The notes beneath the pieces were generated by a model, which did not search any database, was not told the DNA's origin, and saw only the letters and a list, made by a program, of their open reading frames with translations. From NCBI GenBank assembly GCA_002633005.1, contig NMRA01000990.1:13086-76721 (forward strand): a DNA stretch of 63,636 bases, given 5' to 3'. Below, in pieces: positions 11,001 through 23,000 of the stretch (position 1 is its first letter; each line of letters begins with the position of its first letter). This DNA is from Phoronis australis (Eukaryota > Phoronida > Phoronidae). Both the position numbers and the translations under genes were made by a program.

Positions 11001-14000
11001 CCATTTGTGTTATTGAATTCTACATGGGGGTACGTACACTACATTTTGTTAGCCTTTTTGGCCCATTTTCACCATAGCAGAACCCAGTAAATATCCAAAC
11101 TTTTGGTTTGTTTAGATATTGAATAATTTGCTGTGTTGCCTTGGCTAACTTATTCTACAGTTCTTTGTATTACAGAATGTGAACTTTAGTTTTTAACCCT
11201 CTTTACAGTAGGTGGGGGTTAGAATCGCCGATATCACAATTTTCGTAACCAGTGCCTGTTTTATGATGAACTCCATCATTTCTCAACGATTTAGCGCAAC
11301 TTCGTCCAAGTGATTTCGAAATTGACTTAAGTCATTCCCAGTCATGTCAAAACAATTACTTGCTTATTAAAATAAATTTCCTTTCTACTGCTGACAGTTG
11401 ANTACCATACTTTGAAAATAGGCACAAATTGAAATATAGGGGTACGTACACTACACTACACTACGACTAATATTTCACTCAAAACGAATGTATTTGCAAT
11501 AAACACCCTTTCAACCTAACATTTTAAAGGAAGGAAACTGTCTATGACCAATGTTGCTCACTTTCCAAGTGATATTTCAATTTCATGGCATTTGTAAACA
11601 TGGGGGCACGTACACTACAAAAGGGGGTACGTACACTACAACACTGTTTCTGCATCACATGGTAACATAATGTTGTATCGCCATTTATTTGTCTTTGGTG
11701 ATAATAAGCACCGTGTTGTTATTTAAAAGGCAATAATTTCATTTGCAATGACCATTTGTGTTATTGAATTCCACATGGGGGTACGTACACTACATTTTGT
11801 TAGCCACTTTGGCCCATATTCACCATAGCAGAACCCAGTCCATTTCTGTGTGACGTTACTGTGTACATTACTACATGTAGATATAGTCAGAATGTCAGCT
11901 TTTGCAACGTATTTGGCGGGTTGACCGTATTTCAGAACAAAGTGAACTACCAGAACTACTAAGTTTACCCCATCAATTTACGAGGATATGTGGAATGGCA
12001 CTGGTACAATGTATCTGGAAAATAGTTTCCATCGCACCTCCCTTTCACTGTATTCAAAATAAGTCTTAAATCGTTAAGTTTGCACACTTCCAACTAAGAT
12101 CTAGTTCCCTATGCCACTAAGATGCCAGTCTCTCAATACATGATCTATATGCAATAAACAGTGCTTTTGTGTCGCAAAAGTTTCATAGCGCGTGCGTTGG
12201 ACAATAATACAACATTACGCTTTCGCAACTACCCCAAACTTCAGTGTGAGTTTTAGGGTTATTGAAGAGGGATGAGGCGGAAATTTGTAATCGTTTTGGC
12301 TTTCAAGGTAAGATTGATGCCAGTTGCTAAAGGGGCAAAGTATTGTACGTTATCATCCGAATATACTGGCAAGCTAGATATATTTTACTTTCCCAGTAAA
12401 ATATCGCCTAGAAAACAAGAAAGCTTTAAAAGGTAGTCGGTGATTTGACCCGTTCCCAGTGTCGCTTCCTTTTTTGTAAACAGAACTGCAAAGATTTTTT
12501 GTGGTTACTGCCTTGGGTCAAGTTTTCAAATAGGTCTATGCCTTTTGTGAGCCCATGAAAGAGAAGAAAAGAGCTGCGAATGTAGGCTCACTCGTGAGTA
12601 CACACGCTCCATGGCAACTGTCAGTTGTACAAGCGCGCAGTCCCACCTAACTTGATCTTTGTCATGCTGTGTGCCTGGAACACTTTACTTTTGTTACTGG
12701 GTCAAATGCACCAGCTTGAGACTTTACGATCGCCTAAAGTAGTTGCACTCCATGCGAATTGTCTCTGCCATATTGACAAGCTAACGTTGAAGTTTTTTAA
12801 TGCAAAGCGATATACCCTGGTGCTTGCCCTTACATGTTACGTTTTGACATCAAAATCAAGATAACGAAGCAACCGTGTACAATCAACAAAAACACGTACA
12901 GTGTAGTTGTGCACTGCTCGTATACAGCACTGTATATGAACATAAACCATTCATGCATCTATGCAAATTTCGATCTAAGCATAATAGTTGTTTAAAATCG
13001 ATTGTAAGAACTGTAATAAATGTAACGTTGTTATGACAACGTGGACTCTTAAAGTGTACACAACATGACTCTAGTACCTCAAAATAAATTTTATTATTTT
13101 ATGTTACTTGATTTCAGTGCCTTTAGTGCACAGCTCATAAAGAAACACGCAAAAATTGAAAAAAGTAATAATTGTGTACTACGTCATGGGTTGAACCCAA
13201 GTCGTTCGCAATACTGTTCGGATCAGAGACAAAGTGTATAGAGTGAAGAGAAAACAAAGTACATTTAGCGTCGAGAAGGTTCGTTGAGGGATCAAAAGAT
13301 GTGTTTCCAGAGGCAGCAGCAACAGCAGCCAGGCGGAAAACGTCTCGGTGTTCCGGAGGACACCAAAGTTGCGCAGAAGTGGCATGGCTTCGTGCGCCGA
13401 ACGAGAGTGTGGCCACTGTGGGACGTCATCGTGGACCAAGCGATTCGGTCCGGGGCCACTCTGTGTTCTGCCAACTTTGAGGACTCGTGTTTCGACTCCA
13501 GTCACAGGAGACGTTACGATGAAGGCCTGGTTCAATAAGGGACAATATTTATCATTCGGAAACATCAGCTCTTAATTCAGGAAAGTCTGTTGGATGACTG
13601 GGTTGACTCGCCGAGCCCGAGGCCGCTTCTCTCGCGGGAGGATCCAGTTCATAAGGCTCAAAGTAGAAAAGTACGCAGCCGGAAGCACATTAAACTTGTT
13701 CTCGCTTTCGTGCAACCCCATTTCCTCATCCTGGCCACCATTCCCGTACGTTTCTTCATAGTATTCGTTCAATTCTTGCTCATAATCGTCATCACTTTCA
13801 AATTCCCTGGTCTCCGCCATTGTTCAATGCTAGTCACCGATCTCTTGTGTTCAACCCATGACGTCACATGGCGGGAAATGTGAAAATTGGCAAAATTGAA
13901 AGAAAAATCAAAATTTTGAGCTAATTACACAAAATAAACATGGGTTTAGCTAAATTTTACGTCATGCATTTAGTCTGTGGCCACCGGTAATTCAAAATGT

Positions 14001-17000
14001 GCAAAAATCCATGGTGTGTACTGTTTAAGAACATAATAACTGAACTACCCAAATATGCCAACAGTACCTTGTTCAATCATTCGATAGAATCAAACCATTG
14101 TATTGTTTTTAATGACGTAGAGATTCTAGACCATGATGATGAGTAGAACTAACCTGTGAACAGGTGGAGCCCCTCATCTACAAGCTGAGCGCAGCTTGAT
14201 TAAGGACTGTGGGACTTTCAACCTTCGGTAGTTGATAGTTGTAGTCATTCCAGTGGTTGTCTCTCCACTTGTCACTTGTTTTATACACTTTGATGTAAAA
14301 TGGATTGTCTTGTGAAGTGGTATAAAGCATGTCACATACCTGATGATGATTTAAGGTATTAGATAAAAACGTCGATCATGAACATCATTATCATTTCCAA
14401 TAGCTAGCTTCCTATTAGTCCTATAGAGTACATGTATATACACACACCTCTTTCATGGAAAGCACCTACATTTAATTGCGTAGAGGCGTGACCGGAGTTT
14501 TAGTTCATCGTGGCTTGATCCGTCATTCATCAAAACTCACGTTGTTAAAAATCGACACATCCACCCTACAAGTCAAAATTTATATGTCCGTGACCCCAGC
14601 TATACGTTTTTTAAACAGACATAGAAGTTCTTTTTGGTAGTTCAGTGGATGTTTTTTCGAAATAAACTTAAATGACTTTCTGAACTCTTATTTTTGAAAA
14701 AAAACATTTCAATGGATTTGTCATCACTGCACAGTGAAAATGAAGACATCAAGACATCCGTCAGGGGGACTAGACATTAAATTCATACAGATGATAAACT
14801 TATGGTTGTACAATGATTTCACCAAATGACCTTCGTCGATGACACTAAACATATGTTCAGCCATTTTAACAATGCGTATGATTAACAAACGTTTATAATT
14901 GTAAATTGTTTAAAGCTACATCCTGTAAAGCCAAAGGTGATTCTAAATCTCATACAAACCCCGTGAGGAGACCACAGTTTATTTAACCAGTTTGTTGATC
15001 GATCACATTTGACGACAGAGGGAATGTGCGACTGCGGGATGGATTCAGGTGAAAAATAAGAATACCAACTTATTTAAATATGGGAACCGAAAAAGGGGCC
15101 GATTTACTATGGAGAGGCTTCCATGACTTTTTGGAGTGGAGGAGCCCTTCGTAAGAATTTATGGACAGCTACGTTTTTATCCTTTGATTATTGATCAGCT
15201 CAAAGTGAGTTCAGCTTTTGCACCCAAGGTTTATAAATATAACCTTTCCATTGCTGTTTCAGTGGGAAGTGTATTCCTGTTTTTTAGTAAGTCCCGTCCT
15301 TGTAGGTGAGCCATTTGGTGGGGAATAAAATTGGAAAAGGTTTCATAACGAATTATGCCGAAAAGTATTCCTATGAAAAGATTTTGTCAGAAATGAATCG
15401 TCACTATGTGGTTTTCGCGTTCTTTCGCTTCAGTAAGTGCCGTTTAGGAAACGATCAACATACAAATGCAGGTTTGGCAGTTTGCAACACCGGGTTATCA
15501 CACCAAAGAACCTGAATCGAGATTTTGGAACTTTGATTCCTGTACCTTGCTTACTAAGTTATCAACAATTGAATTTGTGTAACCGTTGTCAATCAGGATT
15601 CGTTTTATGCTCTGGATTACAACAGTGTGTGTAGTCCAATGAAATAATACCTGAAGCGCCATCTTGAGGTAACTTGTCAAAATTCGTGGAAATAACCATG
15701 TTAGGTCCTTTATATCTAGAATTGACAACCATGTTGACGTGGACTCGAACCAAGTGCTAGAACCACTGTGTCCTTCAGGAATTGTATGTGTAGTGGTTGT
15801 CTGAGAGACGTACGTGTGTCCATGAAGGTTGTGAAAGATAGTGTTTAGGCCGCCTTACCAGGTGACAGATTGAATGCAATTATTCATTATCACAATATAG
15901 TCGCGTAACCTTGTCATGGAACAAAATTCCAGCAGGGAAATATTACAACCACTAGTGTCCAGGTGTATTGTTGTTGCCTATTCACGTATCACAGGGAGGT
16001 CCTAGTTCTCCTAATTAGGATAATATCGGACACACAAGATGCTCTGGCTCTCCCGAGAATGAGATGTCCAGGCAATTGCAGGGTGGGTCTATCAAAGATC
16101 ATGTTTTCGCCAATATAGCAGGACAATAAGTAGGGCAGAAGTAATAGACAATAGATGACACATTTGGTTAAAGATTTTGAAGTCACTATTGATCAGTCAC
16201 GAAAAACGTGCTGAGAACAAGTGGCTTGTACATGTATGTATCTACGCACGTTGGCCCTGTTCCTACAGGCTTTCAAGCCCTTCCCGCTCGCTCCCACCAC
16301 GTTCATTTGTCCCGCTGCCTCCTGATGAAACATGCATGCATGGTCTCGATATTTAGCAATTGTATTAACTTGTTTGTCTGTTAGCATATGTCTCTCGGTG
16401 TATTCCTTTATACATGTAACTGCAAGGCGAATATAGGGCCATGCTAGGGAGCATGTACTTGTAAGCTGTACATTCAAACTACTTTGAGTCTATGAAGGAC
16501 TCCTATACCGAACAATATCGTCATTAGGTCTCTATTTTCAAGCTGGCGAAATGCAGCTTTAAACATATACCTTGCCATTTTAGAAGAAGACTTAGCATTG
16601 CCAGGATTTCTAGTGCGACCCCAGGGACCAGGGATCAATTTTGAGTTATGCAACATGGCGGGGCGGGTATACACAGTACGATAACCAATCCCTTTAATTT
16701 TTACACGTGAACGTATAGAATGATGATTTTTGAATTGCAAATGATTAGGCAAAAATTCACGGTTCATCAGCCAATTTTGCCCTGACCCAGTAGACCAAAC
16801 GTTGGACATGGTTACATTCAAGCAGTTCGACTTGGGGCAGACAGCGCTTGCTGCACGTGCATGTACGTCGCTCTAAGAACGCTAATACAAGTAGGTCCTC
16901 GTTGAATTTCTATATTTTACCGGAATGTGCTAATTTGTTTTTCACAATAGATATTGATGGCAACCCTAATGACTTTTTTACCCCCGATTGGTTAAATTGA

Positions 17001-20000
17001 CGCTGCAGTATGTTTCTGTCTATTAAGACGGGGTAGCCCCTTGTTGACGTCATGAAAACGAGTCCCCCCTCCTCTGTGCGTTTTACTCACTAAATAATCC
17101 GTGACACAGAACACATCGACTTCCTGACAAACGCGCTTGTTCTGAAATTTTGAGTGGAAAATTTATACCCCAGTAACAATAGTGTTTACATAACTTTCAA
17201 AAAGTCCCTCGTATTTGCGTTTGGGCGCTAATTATTACTGTATTTTTTCTATTGTACTTCATTTGTGCATCGTTTACCTGATGTCTTGATACATTTATTA
17301 CTTCTATTTCGGAGCAGTGATTGTTATCTATAGTTTTTACTTGTTGCATACCCGTTAATATTAATATAACTGGTAAAGTCCCTTATTTGATAGCCGTTTA
17401 TGCAAAAATAATTTTTAAACACAATCGGTAAAAGGAGTTCGGAGACCAGTGAATCAATTACCGTGTCTGAGATATTTATACGATTACTATGAGAAATATC
17501 TGTGGAACAATATTGCAGGGTGTACCAGATTTGACCATATTCCAAGAGCCCTAAATAACCTTAGGTAAGGAACGGTCAAGAGTGGAAAAAAGAGAGTACT
17601 TACAAGTAATAAAAATGGAAATCGCCAAAACGTGCAGGAATAAATGTAACGAGAAAAGACAGGGGATCGGACAAAAACCTTTTTGCATGGATCATCAACG
17701 TCAAAGGACATATCAAGTTAAAATCAAATACATGTAGTTGATGAAATAAAGTAATATAAGCACCACGTTGTACGCGTTCATTGTTGTTTAATCATTCTAA
17801 CACCCCGTTGGTACGCTGGGTTTCGAGTGTTTTCATTTCCTACATAATTAGAGTACAGGTGGTTGTAAAAATATCCACGTTGTCTCATTTGTTAAACAAC
17901 TTCAGCCATTTTGAAACTTGTCGTTCTAGTATTTCTAGGATGGCGAATGGTTATCACTTTCTTCTTTGTAGCTGAAGGCGTCTTGAAAGTTACTTACAGG
18001 AACACTGGCATGCACTTAAATTAATTTGATGAGGACATCTTGATTTATTCTTGAAACAGTATTGAGATTGTGTTGCCGGGTGAGTGGGGACCACTGTTCT
18101 CCCCTGCCAGACACCGGACATCGAGTCCTTTGGAACGTAGTTTGTGCAAAATAAGTAACATTATTTCAATAGACCATCAGAATAATTGGCCCACTGTTTC
18201 GTTTAACAAAAGCGAACGGTGGTTTACAAGGCGATTGGGACCTTGACGATTAACGATAAGATAAGGGAATCACTGTGGAAAAATACAAACAAAACTACAG
18301 CGACTATTGCAAATAATCAATGAAACTTATACTCTTGAATAGAGTAAAGTCCACCTTGAATGGAGTAAGATTAAAATTTGTTGAAAATGTAAATGAAGTG
18401 CAGATACGCCATGGTACAAGAGGTTATGTCAATTCCCTCCTTATTGCCTAAATACCGACGTTTAGGTACTTTCAAATAGAGGAACGGGGTTTGGTGACAT
18501 CAACCAGACAAAATCCAATCGACGTAACTTTTGCCCTTCCCGCCTCCTTAGCTTCCTTCGTTTCTGCGCAATCCCGAGATGACGCCACAAAATCATAAAT
18601 ACCTGACGGAGCTGATGTCAGAGCTGAAAAATACCCTCCGAGACGATACCTCAAAAAGCTAATACCAACTCAAGACTAAGCCTTCCAAATGGTAGGTGTT
18701 TTCTAAGGCAAAAAATCCTACCCAAACATAGAACTCTTGCCAGAACCGAGAAATACACTCTGAGACGATACCTGAGTGACAAAATACCAACTCGAAACGG
18801 TGCCTTCCAAATGGAAGGTTTACATCAGGAAAAATCCTACCCCAAAACTCTTGCCTCGAGTGCCAACTCACGCCCGTGACCAGTTTGTTATATTATTAGA
18901 GCACGATACCCAGAGACTAGCAGCGAGATATTGCACTGTAAATTTATTGTAGTCTGCTCGACTGCGTTTTGATGTAGATACTAATAGAACATAATTTAAT
19001 CGTCTCGTTTTCAGTTTGACATATATGTTCATCAAGTGAAACTCTTGAGCTTCGACTCCAGAAAACCAGCGATTTCCGGGCAATATTAGTCTACAAGTCA
19101 GACAACTACATTCTCCATCCTTTGTACACATCGACATGTGGCCCTGACTTGGTGGCTGGTATAATCTGGCCTCTGAAACTTTTTCACCTGAGGTACTGGG
19201 TCCACTTTAGACAATCTATTAAACTACGTTCCAAGATTTTTTCAACAAGATCTTTTTGTTCGTTAAAACCACGTTGCAATGTTTTGCAGAAAAAAATGAA
19301 CAGTTTAGGCCCAACGTGTGGTATCAAGTATGTCACCGGAACTTTTGAAAAAAAAATATTGCTTATGCCTAGCTAGGAATGTGTCGTTAGTATTTGTATA
19401 ATTATCACTGTTATCAATTGTTTCTACGATGATTCATTTGTGCAATTTTTGTCTCTTGCCAAACAGCTTTGCGTTAAATTGACTTCTGAGCAGTGAATGC
19501 TCTCTGCAGTATTTATCTTTACCCGTCAACTAATATTCAAAAAGTAAGATGTTTACTTTGTAAACAATTCAATCCGCTCCTTATGTTGCTCAGGCAGCAT
19601 AGATTGTACTGATCAATTGTCCTGCTCTTGGCAGAATATCCCATTTTTTTGATTTTCTTTCCATCTCGCCAAACTATCAAAATGTTCCGCGTATTTACCC
19701 ACGGCGACACTGACACATTCTCATGTGCAATTTCGCATATGACACAGCAATATTTTCCCTATCGACTAAAATGAAAACGCGACATTTCATAGGTTTTTGT
19801 CGCACCTGCAATTGCCTATTCGACTTGACAAACAAAAAGCGGGGGCTTTCGGGTGTAACATCTCCCTTTCTACAGATTTCTGTCGAGAAGATTTTGTGTG
19901 TTGCAGCGAACATATCAGCCTTGCCTTTTGGCGTAGACTCGGATATCTTTTTGTTCCGTTTTTCATTCTCGAATGTTGAAAACTGTGGAAAAATGTTCAT

Positions 20001-23000
20001 TCGTCTTTTTGTCATTAATGTTGTTAGTATTTTCTAGAATCCACAGTCTTCAGTAACATATCAATCGTAAAAATGTTTTCCAGTATCTCTTGTTTACTGT
20101 AATACGCAGTGCGTGTATCAGGATAACTAGTTTTTACTTTGTGAAGAAACGAGCTTATTTACAAACTACTGCAGAGAGTCCTACACTACAGTCTATGTCA
20201 TGATCATTTCAAACATATGCATTAGATGTTTGCTTATTCCTGTCTACCAGAAAACCCTTGTCTGCAAACTTTAGGTAAGCGTACGGAGTTGGCCTGATAA
20301 GTTGATCACATTTCTGTAAATATCACTGAATCCTGAATTTTTACTGAAGAGCTGTATCAATAGGCACCAAAGACTCAATTAATATAGAAAGATGCATTAT
20401 TTTGGATGAATGCTTTGAGGGATCCATGGTCTAAAATCGGTGTCTTGATAGGGCAGAAACTTTTAGAATCATTGGAATTATTTCCTTTCTTTTTAATTAG
20501 TCATTTATATAACCTCTCTCGTTTATTTCCGATTTTATGTTACTATTGCGCCATGTTTTTTACGCATTTGGGTAACAAACAACTTTTTCAAACCTGTCTG
20601 ATACAGTCAGGTGTGCTAATTGATGAGTATTCTTGAGTTAAATTGTGTATCTTTGGTTTTTCTATAATTATGCCCCAACGTGAAGTGACGAAATGGTATT
20701 CTTATGGTATGACTCTTATGCAATTCGGTTGAAAAACGCTGGAGTTGCGAAAAGTTGTGTTGGCCTTTGAATTCCGTCGGAAAAACCATAAACGGAACAA
20801 ACGAATGCTAAAAAAATCCTCGTATAAGCTGCGCAATCCTATTTGTCAGCACGTTTTGGGACAATCAAAATTTAGCTGGTTGAAAAAATGCTGGTCAGAA
20901 TGGACACAATGATCCAAGTAGACATGGTAAGTCCAACGATAAACCCTTTTTAGAGTAAGAAGACTGACAAACATGTCTGTCGTCTTTGAAGTACTAAGTA
21001 TCCACACGGGATATTCCTGAAGCTTTGATATAAATGTTTCACAATTTTATTCATTTATTTATTATTTAATACTTGTTATTATAATATTCACAATGAGGGT
21101 TACCCCATCAGTTCACATTGCTTTTCATGGGAAACCTTAAAAAGTGTAGTTCCACATGATGTTTCTTATCACGTCCCAGCAGCAACCCAGGCCCTCCCGG
21201 AATGTTGATATCATCTAAGGATCTCCATGCTTGTAAAAAGATGACTCCATAATGATAGTGCATGTATAGTGTACACTGTACGATTTGATATATATTTGTT
21301 ATTACTTTCAGGTTGAATCTGCTGTGCGCAGTGGTGATTACTCAACAGTAGTGAAATACGTAAACCGTGGTTGGGACGTCCACCAACCACTGGATGATGA
21401 CGTAAGTATTGACGCATGAACACTCATGTGATCATGGCTGTCATGAGGTGCACCTTGAGAAATATGATTCTATGCAATCGTTGCCTTATCAGTTTTATCA
21501 GAAAGATATCTACTTCCTGGTTTTATGTTGAATCTGTTTTTAAATTAGTACTCTAAACTCTTAACCATTTCTTGTCATTGACGGATTTCATGTTTCGCAC
21601 CTTGTTGCTTACATGTACATGTACTCTTAAAGACTTTTAAATACGAACGAAAGTGTTATCTTTCCAAAGCATGTCTTTACTTTTGGAGAGCATCTGTGGT
21701 AATGTCACATCGTTATATGACTTAGCTTTGTTTACACTTACACACTAACAAAGGTACTGTAACTATAATATATTTGTCATTAATACAACTTAGGAGTTTG
21801 TTTAGGGGCGTGGATTTGGTGGAGGAGTTAGTAATAGTGAGGTGCAGTCATTTCTTTAAAACGAAATTTTAGGGTAGTTGCTCAAGTGTATTAAAAATAC
21901 CATTAAATCATTTCTTATTTGAATATGGATTTTTAAATTACTTTCGTGTGTATGCATGCGCCTTCAACTAAAACGTTATTTGATTTAGTCACGGTCACCT
22001 ACCTCTTTTGACTTGCTTTACTGAACCGCTGGTGTTGGGAAAGAAATCTGGCAGCACCGTTGCATCCCTTAAAGTTATACTAGGTGACCTTTGTCTGAAT
22101 GTACGACTACAAGAATACGACATGGAACGTGTTTTTCGAAAAACAACGACCAGAATTAATTAAGCTATTTTACCCTAAGATATTTTAGCGGCAAGTTCTC
22201 GGGAGTTTGTTATACACCCTGTACATGCAGGTGACCATCCAAGTTCTAATTTTGTGGTTCCGAGACTACCCCTGTTGTTTTTTAGCGTAGTAGCAGACTC
22301 GAAATTGAGGATCATTTGATTTTGTATGAGTTTTACAACTTACACGATGATAATTATATAACGAAGTATGACGTTTTAAACAGTAAGTTAGGTCGTTGTT
22401 ATTCAAGTAAATACTTTGCAGTACAATTTTCACTATAGTTTTTTTCACCGACACTTTCGTGACACTATTCACTCTCTTATGATATTACTTGTTATTGCTG
22501 ATTGTTTCTATTTTTGTTAATGACTGGGTCAAGTAGCAGTCGGTTAGTTCTGATTTTGAAATGTGTTATACAACTTTGTATCGAGGCTGATGTTCAAAAT
22601 GCTGACTTTTGTATTTTTGGTTGCATGTATCAAAAAGATCGTACGAGGGAAATTCTTAGTTACCACACAGTTTTGATATCTCCTCTCCTACTGTAGCACA
22701 TGTAAGTTAATATGTTGAATAAGGTAAACCATTTTCATTTCACAAGATGGTGCAAGGAAATTACATAAATTACCGCCCCGAAATCCAGTGTAGTTCATCA
22801 ACTGGTGAACATAGAAGTAATAAGTTATCGTAGAAGCAATGCAAAACGGCAATGATATATTCACATGTTGCTACGCTAGTTTTAAACATACAAGAAATTT
22901 GTACAGGTTCAAGTCAACAATTACCACACGTACAGGGTGTATTTTGGTGAGACAAATATAGTCAAATCATGACACAGTGATACGAAAAGCGATTATAAAG

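Larger units (their letters stand above)
13181..13864. mobile_element. 684-bp inverted-repeat element carrying a THAP fragment
   Basis: ACGTCATGGGTTGAACCCAA(G) at 13181-13201 is mirrored by the complement at 13844-13864 with one mismatch over 21 bp. The inside is more GC-rich than the surroundings and holds coding-like sequence on both strands: a THAP domain on + and an acidic N-terminus on -. No target-site duplication is apparent. It looks like a short non-autonomous DNA transposon, possibly related to THAP-bearing P or Kolobok elements. Confidence 0.55.
8070..20875 (+). other. Intron 1 of the ankyrin-peptidase gene (proposed), repeat-rich
   Basis: These 12.8 kb contain no host exon I can support. 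They hold the segmental repeats at 8826-9610 and 12530-12850, the GTACGTAC motif cluster (10186-11792) with a duplicated segment around the N at 11402, the THAP-bearing inverted-repeat element (13181-13864) and a two-copy repeat at 18625-18870. Open frames at 16193-16821 and 19695-20037 look fortuitous. Confidence 0.5.

Noticed and set aside
16193-16821. Two minus-strand open frames of 94 and 115 aa
   Set aside because: No domain, no splice context and cysteine/basic-rich random character; they lie within the long proposed intron 1.
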